From Butyrivibrio sp. INlla21 (GTDB lineage: Bacteria; Bacillota; Clostridia; Lachnospirales; Lachnospiraceae): a DNA stretch of 64,000 nucleotides. Position numbers and translations under genes: made by a program. The notes under the pieces were generated by a model. The model had not been told where the DNA came from and searched no databases. It worked only from the letters and a program-made list of their open reading frames with translations. The DNA is taken from NCBI RefSeq assembly GCF_900116875.1, contig NZ_FPCC01000003.1:124001-188000 (forward strand), given 5' to 3'. The first letter of the stretch is position 1, and each line of letters opens with the position of its first letter. Positions 53,611-63,740 of this stretch are shown piece by piece.

Positions 53611-55899
53611 TTATGAATTAGCCTTTACAGCTGACTCAAGACCTTCATTTCCCGTAGCTACATAGCCCTTTCTGAAAAGAAGATAGATTATAGCAGCCAA
53701 AAGAACTACCGCAACAACAGTACCGAATCCAAATGATGCGGCTCCTGTTATAAAGCTTCCGAGATTGTATGTGATAAGTGCAAGCACATATGCCCATACC
53801 GTCATATATCCGATAGCTGCCCATGTCCACTTTGCATTGTTCATCTCTCTCTTGATCGCACCGATAGCAGCAAAGCAAGGTGCGCAAAGAAGGTTAAATA
53901 CCATGAAAGCAAACGCTGCAAGAGGTGTGTAATCTGAAGCTACTCTATCCCAGATCTGTTCACCCTCTTCTCCGAGCTCCTCAGCCTCATCGTCATAGTT
54001 ATAAAGGACACCGAAAGTTCCTACTACTTCTTCTTTTGCAACAAGACCTGTGATCGTTGCAACGGTAGCTTTCCAGTTACCGAATCCAAGGGGCTTAAAT
54101 ACAGGTGAGCATGCATTACCGAATCCTGCAAGAAGTGATGCATCCATAGCATTTACATCTTCAGTGGGAACATCCATCTTGTCAGCAAGCTTCTGAACAT
54201 ACTCTTCCGTAACTATTGATTCATCCTCAAAGAGGTTGTCTACAAGTCCGAAGTTTCCGTTTACATTACCGAATGCGGATAAGAACCAGATAATGATAGA
54301 AGAAACTACGATAACGCTGCCGGCACGCTTAATGAATGACCAGCCTCTCTCCCATGTTGCACGAAGCACACCTGTCCATGAAGGAATATGGTATGCGGGA
54401 AGCTCCATAACGAAAGGAGCGGGAATTCCTGCAAATGCCTTGAACTTCTTAAGTATGATACCTGAAAGAACGATTGAACCGATTCCGATAAAGTAAGCCG
54501 ATGCAGCGATAAGAGGTGATCCTCCGAATACGGCACCTGCAATAAGTCCGATAATCGGAAGCTTAGCTCCGCAAGGCATAAATGTTGTTGTCATGATAGT
54601 CATACGTCTGTCACGCTCGTTCTCGATAGTACGGCTTGCCATAACACCGGGAACACCGCAGCCTGTAGCAACAAGGCAAGGAATAAATGACTTACCGGAA
54701 AGACCGAACTGTCTGAAAATACGGTCCATAACGAATGCTACACGAGCCATATATCCGATATCTTCCATGATTGAAAGAAGGAAGAAAAGAACAAGCATCT
54801 GAGGAACGAAACCGATAACGGCTCCGACACCTGCAACAATACCGTCCTGAATAAGTCCGTAAAGAACGGTTCCCTCTTCAACATGAAGAGCTGTAAGCAA
54901 AGTATCAAAGAATCCGGGAATCCACTCACCGAAGATAACATCGTTGGTGAAATCAGTTGCCGCTGTACCGATAGATACGCTCCATCCGCCCATTGCTATC
55001 GCATAGATAAGGAACATAACAAGTGCAAAAATAGGAAGACCCAAAATACGATTGGTCACTATTCTGTCTATCTTATCGGAAATAGAAAGTTCGCCCTTTG
55101 CACGGCCTTTTTTAACAGCTTTTTCTGTCACGCTTGTGATATAAGAATATCTCTCGTTAGTGATGATTGATTCTGCGTCATCATCAAGAGATGCCTCGCA
55201 AGCTTTGGTAATACTCTCAATCTGAGCCTTCTTATCTGAAGAAAGATTAAGTGCCTCCAACGCCTTGGAATCACGCTCAAAAGCTTTTATTGAAGTCCAG
55301 TGAAGGAATTTATCATCAACCGAACCCTTCAAAACTTCTTCTATCTTTTCGATAGCTTCTTTTGCTTCACCTGTAAGAACTTCTTTTCTGTCGGCTGCCT
55401 TTCCTTCCTTGGCTGCTGCGACAGCCTTTTTTACAAGTGCATCCGTACCTTCGGATTTAAGAGCAGAAAGCTCAACAACTTCACAACCAAGTGCCTCTGA
55501 AAGAGCCTTGATATCAAGCTTATCACCGTTCTTACGAACAAGGTCCATCATATTAAGTGCAACTACAATGGGAATATTGAGCTCAAGAAGCTGAGTTGTG
55601 AGATATAGATTACGTTCTATATTGGTACCGTCTACGATATTGATGATCGCATCGGGCTTCTCATTTACAAGATATGTACGAGATACAACTTCCTCAAGAG
55701 TATATGGAGAAAGAGAATAAATACCGGGTAGATCCTGGATGATAACATCCTTAAATTCCTGACCTTTAAGTCTACCCTCTTTCTTTTCTACAGTAACACC
55801 GGGCCAGTTACCAACGTACTGCCTGCTACCTGTAAGATCATTAAATAATGTTGTTTTTCCGCTGTTGGGGTTACCCGCCAGAGCAATCTTGATTTCCAT
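53611..55899 (-). CDS. feoB: Ferrous iron transport protein B
   Basis: 762 residues. Cytoplasmic G domain: G1 GNPNSGKTTLFNDL, switch region YVGNWPGVTVEKKEG, G3 DLPGIYSLSPY, G4 NMMD. Then the helical domain and about eight to ten membrane helices with the core motifs GCGVPGVMASRTIENERDRR, MPCGAKLPI and NACSPVFKPLGFGNWK. Imports Fe2+. Part of a feoA-feoA-feoB-Cys-rich operon controlled from the region at 56373-56560. Confidence 0.96.
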   Translation of the reverse strand: MEIKIALAGNPNSGKTTLFNDLTGSRQYVGNWPGVTVEKKEGRLKGQEFKDVIIQDLPGIYSLSPYTLEEVVSRTYLVNEKPDAIINIVDGTNIERNLYLTTQLLELNIPIVVALNMMDLVRKNGDKLDIKALSEALGCEVVELSALKSEGTDALVKKAVAAAKEGKAADRKEVLTGEAKEAIEKIEEVLKGSVDDKFLHWTSIKAFERDSKALEALNLSSDKKAQIESITKACEASLDDDAESIITNERYSYITSVTEKAVKKGRAKGELSISDKIDRIVTNRILGLPIFALVMFLIYAIAMGGWSVSIGTAATDFTNDVIFGEWIPGFFDTLLTALHVEEGTVLYGLIQDGIVAGVGAVIGFVPQMLVLFFLLSIMEDIGYMARVAFVMDRIFRQFGLSGKSFIPCLVATGCGVPGVMASRTIENERDRRMTIMTTTFMPCGAKLPIIGLIAGAVFGGSPLIAASAYFIGIGSIVLSGIILKKFKAFAGIPAPFVMELPAYHIPSWTGVLRATWERGWSFIKRAGSVIVVSSIIIWFLSAFGNVNGNFGLVDNLFEDESIVTEEYVQKLADKMDVPTEDVNAMDASLLAGFGNACSPVFKPLGFGNWKATVATITGLVAKEEVVGTFGVLYNYDDEAEELGEEGEQIWDRVASDYTPLAAFAFMVFNLLCAPCFAAIGAIKREMNNAKWTWAAIGYMTVWAYVLALITYNLGSFITGAASFGFGTVVAVVLLAAIIYLLFRKGYVATGNEGLESAVKANS

Positions 55900-55912
55900 G
55901 TTAACCTCCTGA

Positions 55913-56134
55913 TTATTCGACTTCTACAAATTCTGCGTCTGCTTTACGAACTGTAAGTTCGTAGCCTCTGACTGTAAGCTCGATAGGGTCACCAAGAGGC
56001 GCTACCTTGCGAACAATTATCTCTGTTCCTTTTGTAAGTCCCATGTCCATAATTCTGCGTCTTGTAGGACCTTCCCCATGCAGCTTCTTAATAACAGCTG
56101 TCTGTCCGATCGCAACATCTCTTAATGTCTTCAT
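55913..56134 (-). CDS. feoA: FeoA domain protein (second)
   Basis: 73-residue SH3-like FeoA: GQTAVIKKLHGEGPTRRRIM, DMGLTKGTEIIVRKVAPLGD, ELTVRGYELTVRKADAEFVE. Stimulates the FeoB G domain. Lies 13 bases before feoB and 28 bases after the other feoA-like gene. Confidence 0.93.
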   Translation of the reverse strand: MKTLRDVAIGQTAVIKKLHGEGPTRRRIMDMGLTKGTEIIVRKVAPLGDPIELTVRGYELTVRKADAEFVEVE

Positions 56135-56162
56135 GAATAAAGTCTCCTCTTCTTTATATCTA

Positions 56163-56372
56163 TTAGATCATAATGCGATTAGCCAAAGTCTTATCAAGAG
56201 CAATTCGGCTATCTTTAACATTGATGATCAGATTCCCACCGTTCTTACTTACAATGGTAACCGGCTCACCAATGATAAAACCAAGTTCTGCGAGATGCTG
56301 ACGTGTCTCATCATTGCCGGTGACACGTTTTATAGAAACAAGTTCACCAATATTTCCCATACTTAAAGGCAT
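56163..56372 (-). CDS. feoA: FeoA domain protein (first)
   Basis: 69 residues, shorter and more diverged: MGNIGELVSIKRVTGNDETR, HLAELGFIIGEPVTIVSKNG, IINVKDSRIALDKTLANRIM. The SH3-like core is intact. First gene of the operon; it may have a different partner surface from the second FeoA. Confidence 0.9.
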   Translation of the reverse strand: MPLSMGNIGELVSIKRVTGNDETRQHLAELGFIIGEPVTIVSKNGGNLIINVKDSRIALDKTLANRIMI

Positions 56373-56415
56373 ATTGATCTCCTTTCAAATGCATAAAAGA
56401 TAAAATTAATTACCT

Positions 56416-56523
56416 GTTAGCATCATCTAATAAAATGTTAGTCCTTGCTAACCATGATAAGAATAGTCTTTTTGAAATTCTTTGTCAATAGATTTTGGCA
56501 ATTTTTTGTTGTTAATAGCTAAC
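56416..56523 (-). promoter_or_regulatory. Three 16-nt GTTAG-N6-CTAAY operator-like repeats around the feo promoter
   Basis: GTTAGCATCATCTAAT (56416-56431), GTTAGTCCTTGCTAAC (56437-56452) and GTTGTTAATAGCTAAC (56508-56523). The first two are 21 bases apart, two helical turns. The second directly follows the -10 box and the third lies upstream of the -35, an arrangement suited to iron-dependent repression by a DtxR-family protein. Confidence 0.65.
56460..56488 (-). promoter_or_regulatory. feo operon promoter
   Basis: Minus-strand perfect TTGACA (56483-56488), 17-base spacer, TATTCT (56460-56465). Confidence 0.7.
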
Positions 56524-56555
56524 AAAATTTCATAGTGTTTTCAAGGCTTTGTAAG

Positions 56556-56588
56556 TAAAAAACACCTCACTTTTAAAAGTGAGGTGTT
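56556..56588 (-). terminator. Terminator after phoH
   Basis: A 28-base perfect palindrome (14-base arms, AACACCTCACTTTT and complement, 56561-56588) with a T run on the minus strand at 56556-56560, 37 bases past the phoH stop. Confidence 0.85.
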
Positions 56589-56625
56589 AGCATGCACTAA
56601 TAATATGAAGACTTACCTAATAATA

Positions 56626-58017
56626 TCAGAAGTCTTTTTTATCTCTCATACGCTCAATCGCATCCATTGCAAGACGGCTACGCTCACACTCTGAAGCAGA
56701 TAACGATACCTGCCAGCAGAACGGACTGCCCTTCATATGCTCTGAAGCATAGGATAAACCGTTGGTTCTCTCATCAAGGAACGGTCTGTCTATCTGATTG
56801 GGATCACCGAGAAGTATGATCTTGGTATCCTTACCGGCACGGGTAATTATACCCTTAGCCTGTGTAGGTGTCATGTTCTGAGCTTCATCTATAATAAGGA
56901 AAGTCTTAAGAATTGATCTTCCTCTTATGAAGTTCAGCGCTTCGCACTGTACGATACCTCTGTCAAAGACTTCATCAGTCTTATCCTGAAGCTCCTTCTC
57001 GTCCTTGTATCTCTCTTCCTCATTGGAATCAATGAGCTGTTCAAGGTTATCGATAATGGGTCGCATAAGCGGTGATATCTTCTCCTGCTCATCGCCGGGA
57101 AGAAAGCCTATATCATCATCAAACTGTGAATTGGGTCTGCACACAAGAATCCTTCTGTACTCTCCTGTCGGCCGGTTTATCATCTTCTCAAGTCCGACAG
57201 CAAGTGAATAGAAAGTCTTGGCTGTACCCGCCATACCTTTAACGATTACAAGCGGCGCCACGTCAGCGGGCTGCATAAGCGCTTCCTGTAAAAAGTACTG
57301 ACCTGCATTTCTCGGCTTAACACCGTAGGGCTGCGATCTTTCAAATTCAAGCTTTTTGATGACGCCCTTACTTACTCTGCCCATCTGAGTCTTATTGGTA
57401 GACTGATCGGCTCTTACAACAACAAATTCATTCTCGTATAACTCAGGTTCATATCTGTTACCGTCTTCATCGCAACAATAAACTTTGCTGACGGGTATAC
57501 CCTTTTTCTTGAAATCCTTAAAAATCTCTTCGGGCGCATATACATCAATCCTACCACTGTACTGCTCTTGGTGTCCCGCAACCTGCTCGGTTGTGAAATC
57601 CTCGGATCTGATATCGATAAGCTGCGCCTTGATACGCATCAGAATATCCTTAGTTACCAGAACTACCTGTTCTTTCCTACTCTCCGACAATCCCTTACAT
57701 ACCTTAAGTATCCTGTTGTCGGATTTGTGTTCCGCCATATCTTCCGGAAGGACTGTATCCTTGAAGTTCTTCTCTACTCGAAGACTTCCCCCGTTATCAA
57801 GCTTAACACCTGCAACCAGATCGCCTGATCCCCGAAGCTGTTCGAGGATTCTGATTGCTTCTCTTACATTGGCTCCTCTCTCGCCCTCATCGCGTTTGTG
57901 GGCGTCCAATTCTTCTAAGACTACCAGCGGAAGAACGACCTCGTTATCATCAAAGCACTTCAAGGCGTGTGGTGCCTGAATCAAAACGTTGGTGTCCAGT
58001 ACGTAGATCTTCTTCAT
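56626..58017 (-). CDS. PhoH2-type protein (PIN domain plus PhoH ATPase)
   Basis: 463 residues. N-terminal PIN RNase-like domain (1-135; acidic residues D8 in VLDTNVLIQAP, the EELD cluster and D100). C-terminal PhoH ATPase domain from about 230 (SQPYGVKPRNAGQYFLQEAL). Walker A is GMAGTAKT (261-268), with Ala where the family usually has Gly before the Lys; Walker B is FLIIDEAQNMTPTQ. PhoH2 proteins are proposed RNA helicase-RNases. Single gene with an extended -10 promoter and its own terminator. Confidence 0.88.
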   Translation of the reverse strand: MKKIYVLDTNVLIQAPHALKCFDDNEVVLPLVVLEELDAHKRDEGERGANVREAIRILEQLRGSGDLVAGVKLDNGGSLRVEKNFKDTVLPEDMAEHKSDNRILKVCKGLSESRKEQVVLVTKDILMRIKAQLIDIRSEDFTTEQVAGHQEQYSGRIDVYAPEEIFKDFKKKGIPVSKVYCCDEDGNRYEPELYENEFVVVRADQSTNKTQMGRVSKGVIKKLEFERSQPYGVKPRNAGQYFLQEALMQPADVAPLVIVKGMAGTAKTFYSLAVGLEKMINRPTGEYRRILVCRPNSQFDDDIGFLPGDEQEKISPLMRPIIDNLEQLIDSNEEERYKDEKELQDKTDEVFDRGIVQCEALNFIRGRSILKTFLIIDEAQNMTPTQAKGIITRAGKDTKIILLGDPNQIDRPFLDERTNGLSYASEHMKGSPFCWQVSLSASECERSRLAMDAIERMRDKKDF

Positions 58018-58053
58018 GCGTACGTCCCCCTTATTTGTATGACTTGTACCTTA

Positions 58054-58062
58054 ATTATACCA
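58054..58062 (-). promoter_or_regulatory. Extended -10 element upstream of phoH
   Basis: Minus-strand TGGTATAAT (TGN plus TATAAT), 37 bases before the phoH ATG; no convincing -35. Confidence 0.5.
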
Positions 58063-58103
58063 CATCTTGTGTTTTAACAATATAATTCTTGATGCGAGGA
58101 GGC

Positions 58104-58143
58104 AAAAAAATTCCCCGAATGTCATCTACCGGCATTCGGGGAT
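58104..58143 (-). terminator. Terminator after the SulP gene
   Basis: CCCCGAATG (58113-58121) pairs with CATTCGGGG (58133-58141); minus strand continues with TTTTTTT. Confidence 0.9.
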
Positions 58144-58156
58144 TAAAGCCATATTT

Positions 58157-59803
58157 TTACTGTATTTCTGCGGCTCTCTTAAGTGCTTCGTCGATGTGAG
58201 GGAGGAAATTCTCACTTCCAACAAGCTCTACAAAGCCGTCCTTCTTCATCGTGTTCATAGGCTGCTCATTTACATGTGAAAAGACAAGCTGAACACCGTT
58301 CTTTTTACATCTGTCATAGAGCTGCTCGAATGAATGCATTGCTGTTGCGTCGATCGCAGGTACACCACGCATGCGGATAACAAGAGCCTTGGTAAAGTCC
58401 TTAATGCTGATCTCGGCGATCTGCTCGGCATCACCAAAGAACATGGGTCCACTGATCTCATAAACACGAACGTGCTTCGGAATATCCTTAAGGTCCGTTC
58501 CGTCCGGATCATCCTCGGGATCGAAGTACTTCCAGCCTCTTACACGAGATTCTTCGCTCATTCTCTTCATGAAAAGGAGGCAAGCAAGAACCATACCGAT
58601 TTCGATGGCAACAACAAGGTCAAATACCACCGTAAGTACAAATGTAAGAACAAGCACCAAAATATCGCTCTTGGGCGCTGTTTTTACAAGATGTACGAAG
58701 GTTCTCCACTGACACATATTATAAGCGACCATGAAAAGAATAGCCGCTATTGTAGGCATAGGAATAAGTGCTGCGTAAGGCATAAGCACCACAAGCACAA
58801 GAACAAGGCAGATTGAATGGATCATACCTGCGATAGGTGTTCTACCGCCATTCTTGATATTGGCTGCGGTACGTGCGATAGCTCCTGTTGCGGGGATTCC
58901 GCCAAAAAGAGCCGATCCGATGTTACCAGCGCCCTGCGCTACAAGCTCCATATTGGATCTGTGTTTCGAATCGATCATACTGTCTGCAACAACACAGGAC
59001 AAAAGAGATTCGATAGCCGCAAGGATTGCAATTGTAAAGCCGTCTCCCGCTACGTCTTTTAACAATGGATAGCTTATTGCAGGTAATCTGAACGCAGGAA
59101 GCTGTCCCTTAATAACATAGAGGTCTCCAATCGTATTAACGTGAAGTCCGAGGAACTTTACCATAAAGATTCCGACTATAACAGCGATAAGAGATCCGGG
59201 GATCTTGCTGCTTATCTTAGGCCACACTATCTGAATAACAAGGCAAACAACACCTACGATGAGAGCCTGATAATTTAAAGTTCCGATATTCTTACCGATG
59301 GCTTCGATCTTATCCATTGTCTCAACCGTTGCTGTTCCCGCAGGATAAGTAAGTCCAAGGAAATCCTTTATCTGTCCTATAAGGATGGTTACTGCGATAC
59401 CGGCTGTAAATCCTGTTGTGATCGTATAAGGAATAAACTTGATAAGTGATCCGAGTTTAAATACACCCATCAGTATCAGAAGGATTCCTGCAAATACAGT
59501 TGCAAGAGCAAGGCCTTCCATTCCTTTTGTGGCTACAATGCCCGCAACGATTGTTGCAAAGGCTGCTGTAGGACCGGCTATCTGTACTCTGCTTCCACCG
59601 AGGAAGGAAATAATAAAGCCGGCAACGATAGCCGTGTACAGACCTTCTTCAGGCCCAACACCTGATGCAAGCGCAAGTGCGATTGAAAGAGGAAGTGCGA
59701 TTATCGCAACTATGATTCCGGATACAAGGTCCTGCGCGAATTGTTTACCGTTATAGCCTTTTAAAACGGTAAACAGCATTGGTTTAAGTTTTTCATTTTC
59801 CAT
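58157..59803 (-). CDS. SulP/SLC26-family anion transporter with STAS domain
   Basis: 548 residues. About ten to twelve membrane helices; signature region LYTAIVAGFIISFLGGSRVQ, then IAGPTAAFATIVAGI; a second helix block ends in LACLLFMKRM. The C-terminal STAS domain (about 430-548) contains VIRMRGVPAIDATAMHSFEQ. Members carry sulfate, bicarbonate or dicarboxylates; which one is unknown. The ATG at 59803 (GGGAG upstream) is preferred because the longer frame runs through the oppA terminator. Confidence 0.92.
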   Translation of the reverse strand: MENEKLKPMLFTVLKGYNGKQFAQDLVSGIIVAIIALPLSIALALASGVGPEEGLYTAIVAGFIISFLGGSRVQIAGPTAAFATIVAGIVATKGMEGLALATVFAGILLILMGVFKLGSLIKFIPYTITTGFTAGIAVTILIGQIKDFLGLTYPAGTATVETMDKIEAIGKNIGTLNYQALIVGVVCLVIQIVWPKISSKIPGSLIAVIVGIFMVKFLGLHVNTIGDLYVIKGQLPAFRLPAISYPLLKDVAGDGFTIAILAAIESLLSCVVADSMIDSKHRSNMELVAQGAGNIGSALFGGIPATGAIARTAANIKNGGRTPIAGMIHSICLVLVLVVLMPYAALIPMPTIAAILFMVAYNMCQWRTFVHLVKTAPKSDILVLVLTFVLTVVFDLVVAIEIGMVLACLLFMKRMSEESRVRGWKYFDPEDDPDGTDLKDIPKHVRVYEISGPMFFGDAEQIAEISIKDFTKALVIRMRGVPAIDATAMHSFEQLYDRCKKNGVQLVFSHVNEQPMNTMKKDGFVELVGSENFLPHIDEALKRAAEIQ

Positions 59804-59830
59804 AATATTCTCCCTGATAACATTCTCCGT

Positions 59831-59863
59831 AAAAACGCCGCCCCGGAACCTCCGGGGCGACGC
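59831..59863 (-). terminator. Terminator after oppA
   Basis: GC-rich hairpin of CGCCGCCCCGGA and TCCGGGGCGACG with a short loop; minus strand runs on as TTTTTAC. It ends the opp operon before the SulP start. Confidence 0.88.
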
Positions 59864-59892
59864 CATGATGTCATACACAAGAAGTATAACTA

Positions 59893-61683
59893 TTATTTAT
59901 TGATTGTGCAATACATGAAATACTTAAAGCCGAGAGGAGTTGTGAAGAATCCGTCTACGCTGTCGTCGATCATGTAAAGATCTGTGTAGTAAAAGATAGG
60001 GCAAATTGTGCCTGTTGACATAAGGAGATCCTCAGCCTTGTGCATAAGAGCATATCTTGTCTTAGGATCTGTGCATGTCTTGATGTCGCTGATAACAACG
60101 TCATAAGTCTCAGCCCATGTTCCGTTCTCAACCTTTGTCTCATATCCAAGGTCTGTAAGGTCAATGCTGTAAGCCTTAACTGTCTCATTGTCGCCCTTAC
60201 CGAGCTGAACATCGTTGTTTCCGGAAACGGTTGTCCACATATCAAGGAAAGAAATAGGATCGTTGTAATCTCCGAGCCATCCGTTACGTGCTACAGAGAA
60301 GTCACCGTTCTTTCTTGTCTCAAGGAATGTAGCCCACTCCTGATTCTCAAGGCTCATGTTGATGCCCATCTGAGCGAAGTTAGACTGGATAGCCTCAGCG
60401 ATTGCCTTATGTCCCTCGTTTGTGTTGTAGAGGTATACAAGTGAAGGCATATCTGTGAACTTTCCTGAAGCCTCATCAAATGTGTAGTACTTCTTGAGTA
60501 CTTCTTTAGCTTCTTCCCAAGTCTTTTCATATGCTTCTTTAGATACATCAAAGTATCCTGTATAGTCGTTATTACCTGCATTCTTATAGAATTCAGTTCC
60601 GTCAGCGTCCGTAAGACCCATAGCTACGAATGAAGAAGCGGGAACCTGTCCGCCCTGTGATACATCTTCAACAATGTAGTTTCTGTCTACAAGAAGGTTA
60701 ACGGCGTTTCTGATCTCAGCCTCTGCAAGAGCCTTCTCTGTGCCCTCAAGGTCACTGTTTGGAAGAAGGTCTTCATTTACATTCCAGCAAAGATAATATG
60801 TACCAACGTTACCTGTGATAACGAACTCATCAGGGTAATCCTTCTTAAGAGCAGGAATCTCGTTTGTAGGTACATCATCAATGAACTGCCAATCGCCGTT
60901 CTTGAAGTTAGCAAGGTCATTATTTACATCGTCAGAAAGATAGAAGTTGATAGCAGGCATTGTTACCTTAGCAGCATCAACATAGTCATCTCTCTTTCTA
61001 AGTGTAAGATAAGAGTTGTGCTCCCAGCTCTCAATTGTGTAAGCACCGTTGCAGATCATTGTCTTAGGCTCTGTTGCCCAAGCTTCGTTAGATACAACAT
61101 CCTCACGTACAGGCTTGTATGTAGGGAATGCCATAAGCTCGTTCCAGTAAGGAACCTGATTCTTAAGTGTTACAACAAGAGTCTTGTCATCGGGAGCCTG
61201 AACATTAAGTGTCTCATCACCCTTGGCATCATCAGCCCACATAGCATCATATCCGTCGATTACATCAAACATGTAACCGTAATCTGCTGCTGTAGCAGGT
61301 GAAGCAGCACGGTTCCAAGCAAATACGAAATCGCCTGCTGTTACAGCCTTACCGTCAGACCATGTAAGACCATCCCTAAGTGTATAAGTATAAGTTACTG
61401 TTCCGTCAGGATTCTCTACACCCTCAGTAAACTCTGTGATGCAATCGGGAGCAAGTACGCTCTCACCGTTTGCGCCCTCTTCCCAAGTAGCAAGACCTGC
61501 GAAAAGGTGATTGATAACGATACCGCAATCTACAGCTGACTGAAGTGCAGGATCAAGTGTTGCCGGCTCGGATGCTAAACATACGTTGATTCCATCCTCT
61601 GCAGGGCCCTTTTTAGAGCCGCAGGCAACAAGGCTCAGTACCATTGTCATTGCAAGAAGTACTGAAAATAACTTCTTTTTCAT
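59893..61683 (-). CDS. oppA: Oligopeptide-binding lipoprotein (SBP family 5)
   Basis: 596 residues. Lipoprotein signal ending LSLVACGSKKG (lipobox LVAC). The mature protein begins NVCLASEPATLDPALQSAVD, the family-5 opening, and has the conserved YTYTLRDGLTWSDGKAVTAG and FVFAWNRAASPATAA. Captures peptides and delivers them to the OppBCDF translocator. Here it is the last gene of the operon, 42 bases after oppF, with GGAGGAAAATT before the ATG. Confidence 0.95.
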   Translation of the reverse strand: MKKKLFSVLLAMTMVLSLVACGSKKGPAEDGINVCLASEPATLDPALQSAVDCGIVINHLFAGLATWEEGANGESVLAPDCITEFTEGVENPDGTVTYTYTLRDGLTWSDGKAVTAGDFVFAWNRAASPATAADYGYMFDVIDGYDAMWADDAKGDETLNVQAPDDKTLVVTLKNQVPYWNELMAFPTYKPVREDVVSNEAWATEPKTMICNGAYTIESWEHNSYLTLRKRDDYVDAAKVTMPAINFYLSDDVNNDLANFKNGDWQFIDDVPTNEIPALKKDYPDEFVITGNVGTYYLCWNVNEDLLPNSDLEGTEKALAEAEIRNAVNLLVDRNYIVEDVSQGGQVPASSFVAMGLTDADGTEFYKNAGNNDYTGYFDVSKEAYEKTWEEAKEVLKKYYTFDEASGKFTDMPSLVYLYNTNEGHKAIAEAIQSNFAQMGINMSLENQEWATFLETRKNGDFSVARNGWLGDYNDPISFLDMWTTVSGNNDVQLGKGDNETVKAYSIDLTDLGYETKVENGTWAETYDVVISDIKTCTDPKTRYALMHKAEDLLMSTGTICPIFYYTDLYMIDDSVDGFFTTPLGFKYFMYCTINK

Positions 61684-61725
61684 AATTTTCCTCCTTATTA
61701 TGAATTATGAGTTGGGTTTTATCAT

Positions 61726-62715
61726 TCAGTTGGCGTCTTCCATATGATGACACGCAACAAAGTGACCTTTGCTAACCTCTTTAAACTCAGGCATGCACTC
61801 TGCACAATCAGCCTTTGCATAAGGGCATCTCGTACGGAAAGGACATCCCGAAGGAGCATTAAGAGGACTGGGTATATCACCGGATAATACGATACGCTGA
61901 TTGGCTCTTGCGATCTTGGGATCCGGAACGGGTACTGCGGAAAGAAGTGATTTGCTGTAAGGATGAAGAGGATTATTGTAAATCTCATCAGCATCCGCAA
62001 GCTCTACCATCTTACCTAAGTACATAACTGCGATTCTGTCACTTATGTGACGTACAACCAAAAGGTCGTGTGCTATAAACAAATATGTAAGACCAAGCTT
62101 ATCCTGAAGCTCATCAAACATATTGATAACCTGCGCCTGAATGGAAACGTCAAGAGCCGATACGGGCTCGTCACAAACTATAAATTCAGGATTAACGGCA
62201 AGAGATCTTGCGATACCGATACGCTGTCTCTGTCCGCCGGAAAATTCATGTGCATATCTGGAAGCATGCTCAGAGTTAAGTCCAACATATCCCATGAGTT
62301 CAAGGATACGCTCTCTGCGCTCTTCCTTAGTCTTGTAAAGCTTATGTATGTCAAGCGGCTCGCCGATAATATCGGAAACCGTCATTCTCGGATTAAGTGA
62401 TGAATAAGGATCCTGGAAAACCATAGTGGCTTTTTTACGGAACTCTTTTATATCCTCTTTGGTCTTAATAAGTTTGCCGTCATACCAGATCTCACCGGAT
62501 GTGGGCTTATAAAGATTAAGAATGGTACGTCCTACGGTTGTCTTACCGCAGCCTGATTCTCCTACAAGACCTAATGTCTCACCTTTTTTGATGGCAAAAG
62601 AGACATCGTCAACCGCCTTAAGAGGCTTGGTCTTGAAAAATCCTACGTTAATATCAAAGTATTCTTTTAAGTGTTTAATCTCAAGGAGATTTTTTTCGTT
62701 ATTATTTGTACTCAT
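61726..62715 (-). CDS. oppF: Oligopeptide ABC transporter ATP-binding protein OppF
   Basis: 329 residues. Walker [21 protein letters not shown], signature [16 protein letters not shown], Walker [11 protein letters not shown], then the C-terminal Opp extension with [15 protein letters not shown] (Cys cluster). Powers peptide import with OppD. The ATG overlaps the oppD stop by 4 bases (ATGA). Confidence 0.95.
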   Translation of the reverse strand: MSTNNNEKNLLEIKHLKEYFDINVGFFKTKPLKAVDDVSFAIKKGETLGLVGESGCGKTTVGRTILNLYKPTSGEIWYDGKLIKTKEDIKEFRKKATMVFQDPYSSLNPRMTVSDIIGEPLDIHKLYKTKEERRERILELMGYVGLNSEHASRYAHEFSGGQRQRIGIARSLAVNPEFIVCDEPVSALDVSIQAQVINMFDELQDKLGLTYLFIAHDLLVVRHISDRIAVMYLGKMVELADADEIYNNPLHPYSKSLLSAVPVPDPKIARANQRIVLSGDIPSPLNAPSGCPFRTRCPYAKADCAECMPEFKEVSKGHFVACHHMEDAN

Positions 62716-63701
62716 GACCTATCACCGCCTTCCATCTGCTTTTTGACATTCATCCAACAGCCTGCGGCGTGGTCGTCATTAATCTGCATACGCTCTGCTC
62801 TCTCACGAAGACATATCTTCATGGCAGCATCGCATCTGGGTGCGAAAGGACATCCTTTCGGCATATTGAGAAGGTCGATAGGTGTTCCGCTGATAGGCTC
62901 AAGCTTCTTACCCTCTTTTCCCTCTGTAGGAATTGAACGAAGAAGGCCCTTCGTATATTCGTGACAAGGATTGTAGAAGATCTCATCCGCTGTTCCCTGC
63001 TCACAGATAGAACCTGCGTACATTACGATAACTTCATCGCACATCTGAGCAACAACGCCAAGATCGTGTGTGATCATGATGATAGCCATTCCGAGCTCTT
63101 CCTGAAGTGATTTCATAAGATCAAGGATCTGTGCCTGAATAGTAACGTCAAGCGCTGTTGTGGGCTCATCCGCGATAAGGATATCAGGTTCGCATGCAAG
63201 CGCCATAGCGATCATAACTCTCTGTCTCATACCACCTGAAAACTCGTGAGGATACTGATCCATACGCTTTTCGGGCTCGTTTACGTTAACGAGCCTCAGC
63301 ATCTCGATCGCACGCTCTTTTGCCTGCTCTTTATTTCTTCCTGTATGGAGTAAAATTGCCTCCATAAGCTGATGACCGATTGTATATGTAGGGTTAAGAC
63401 TGGTCATGGGATCCTGGAAAATAATCGAAATCTTATTTCCTCTTACGGTCTTCATGACTTTCTCGCCTGAATTAACAAGCTCCTGACCGTCAAGCTTTAT
63501 AGAACCCGAAACGATCTTACCTGCTCCCGCAAGAATCTGCATGATCGAATAAGCCGTAACTGACTTACCGGAGCCTGACTCTCCTACTATTCCAAGGACT
63601 TTGCCTCTGTCTAAATTAAAAGATATTCCGTTAACTGCCTTGACCTCTCCCGCATCCGTAAAGAAAGAGGTGTGCAGATCTCTGACTTCCAATAAACTCA
63701 T
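62712..63701 (-). CDS. oppD: Oligopeptide ABC transporter ATP-binding protein OppD
   Basis: 329 residues. Walker [19 protein letters not shown], signature [16 protein letters not shown], Walker [18 protein letters not shown], and the Cys-containing tail [15 protein letters not shown]. Same length as OppF but clearly a different subfamily. It starts about 40 bases after the oppC stop. Confidence 0.95.
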   Translation of the reverse strand: MSLLEVRDLHTSFFTDAGEVKAVNGISFNLDRGKVLGIVGESGSGKSVTAYSIMQILAGAGKIVSGSIKLDGQELVNSGEKVMKTVRGNKISIIFQDPMTSLNPTYTIGHQLMEAILLHTGRNKEQAKERAIEMLRLVNVNEPEKRMDQYPHEFSGGMRQRVMIAMALACEPDILIADEPTTALDVTIQAQILDLMKSLQEELGMAIIMITHDLGVVAQMCDEVIVMYAGSICEQGTADEIFYNPCHEYTKGLLRSIPTEGKEGKKLEPISGTPIDLLNMPKGCPFAPRCDAAMKICLRERAERMQINDDHAAGCWMNVKKQMEGGDRS

Positions 63702-63740
63702 ATTTAAATCTCCATCTGTTTTCTCTTATAAAAATGTCTA

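Noticed and set aside
59804..59878. Longer N-terminus for the SulP transporter
   Set aside because: The extra 25 codons run through the oppA terminator hairpin and have no ribosome binding site, whereas ATG 59803 has GGGAG.
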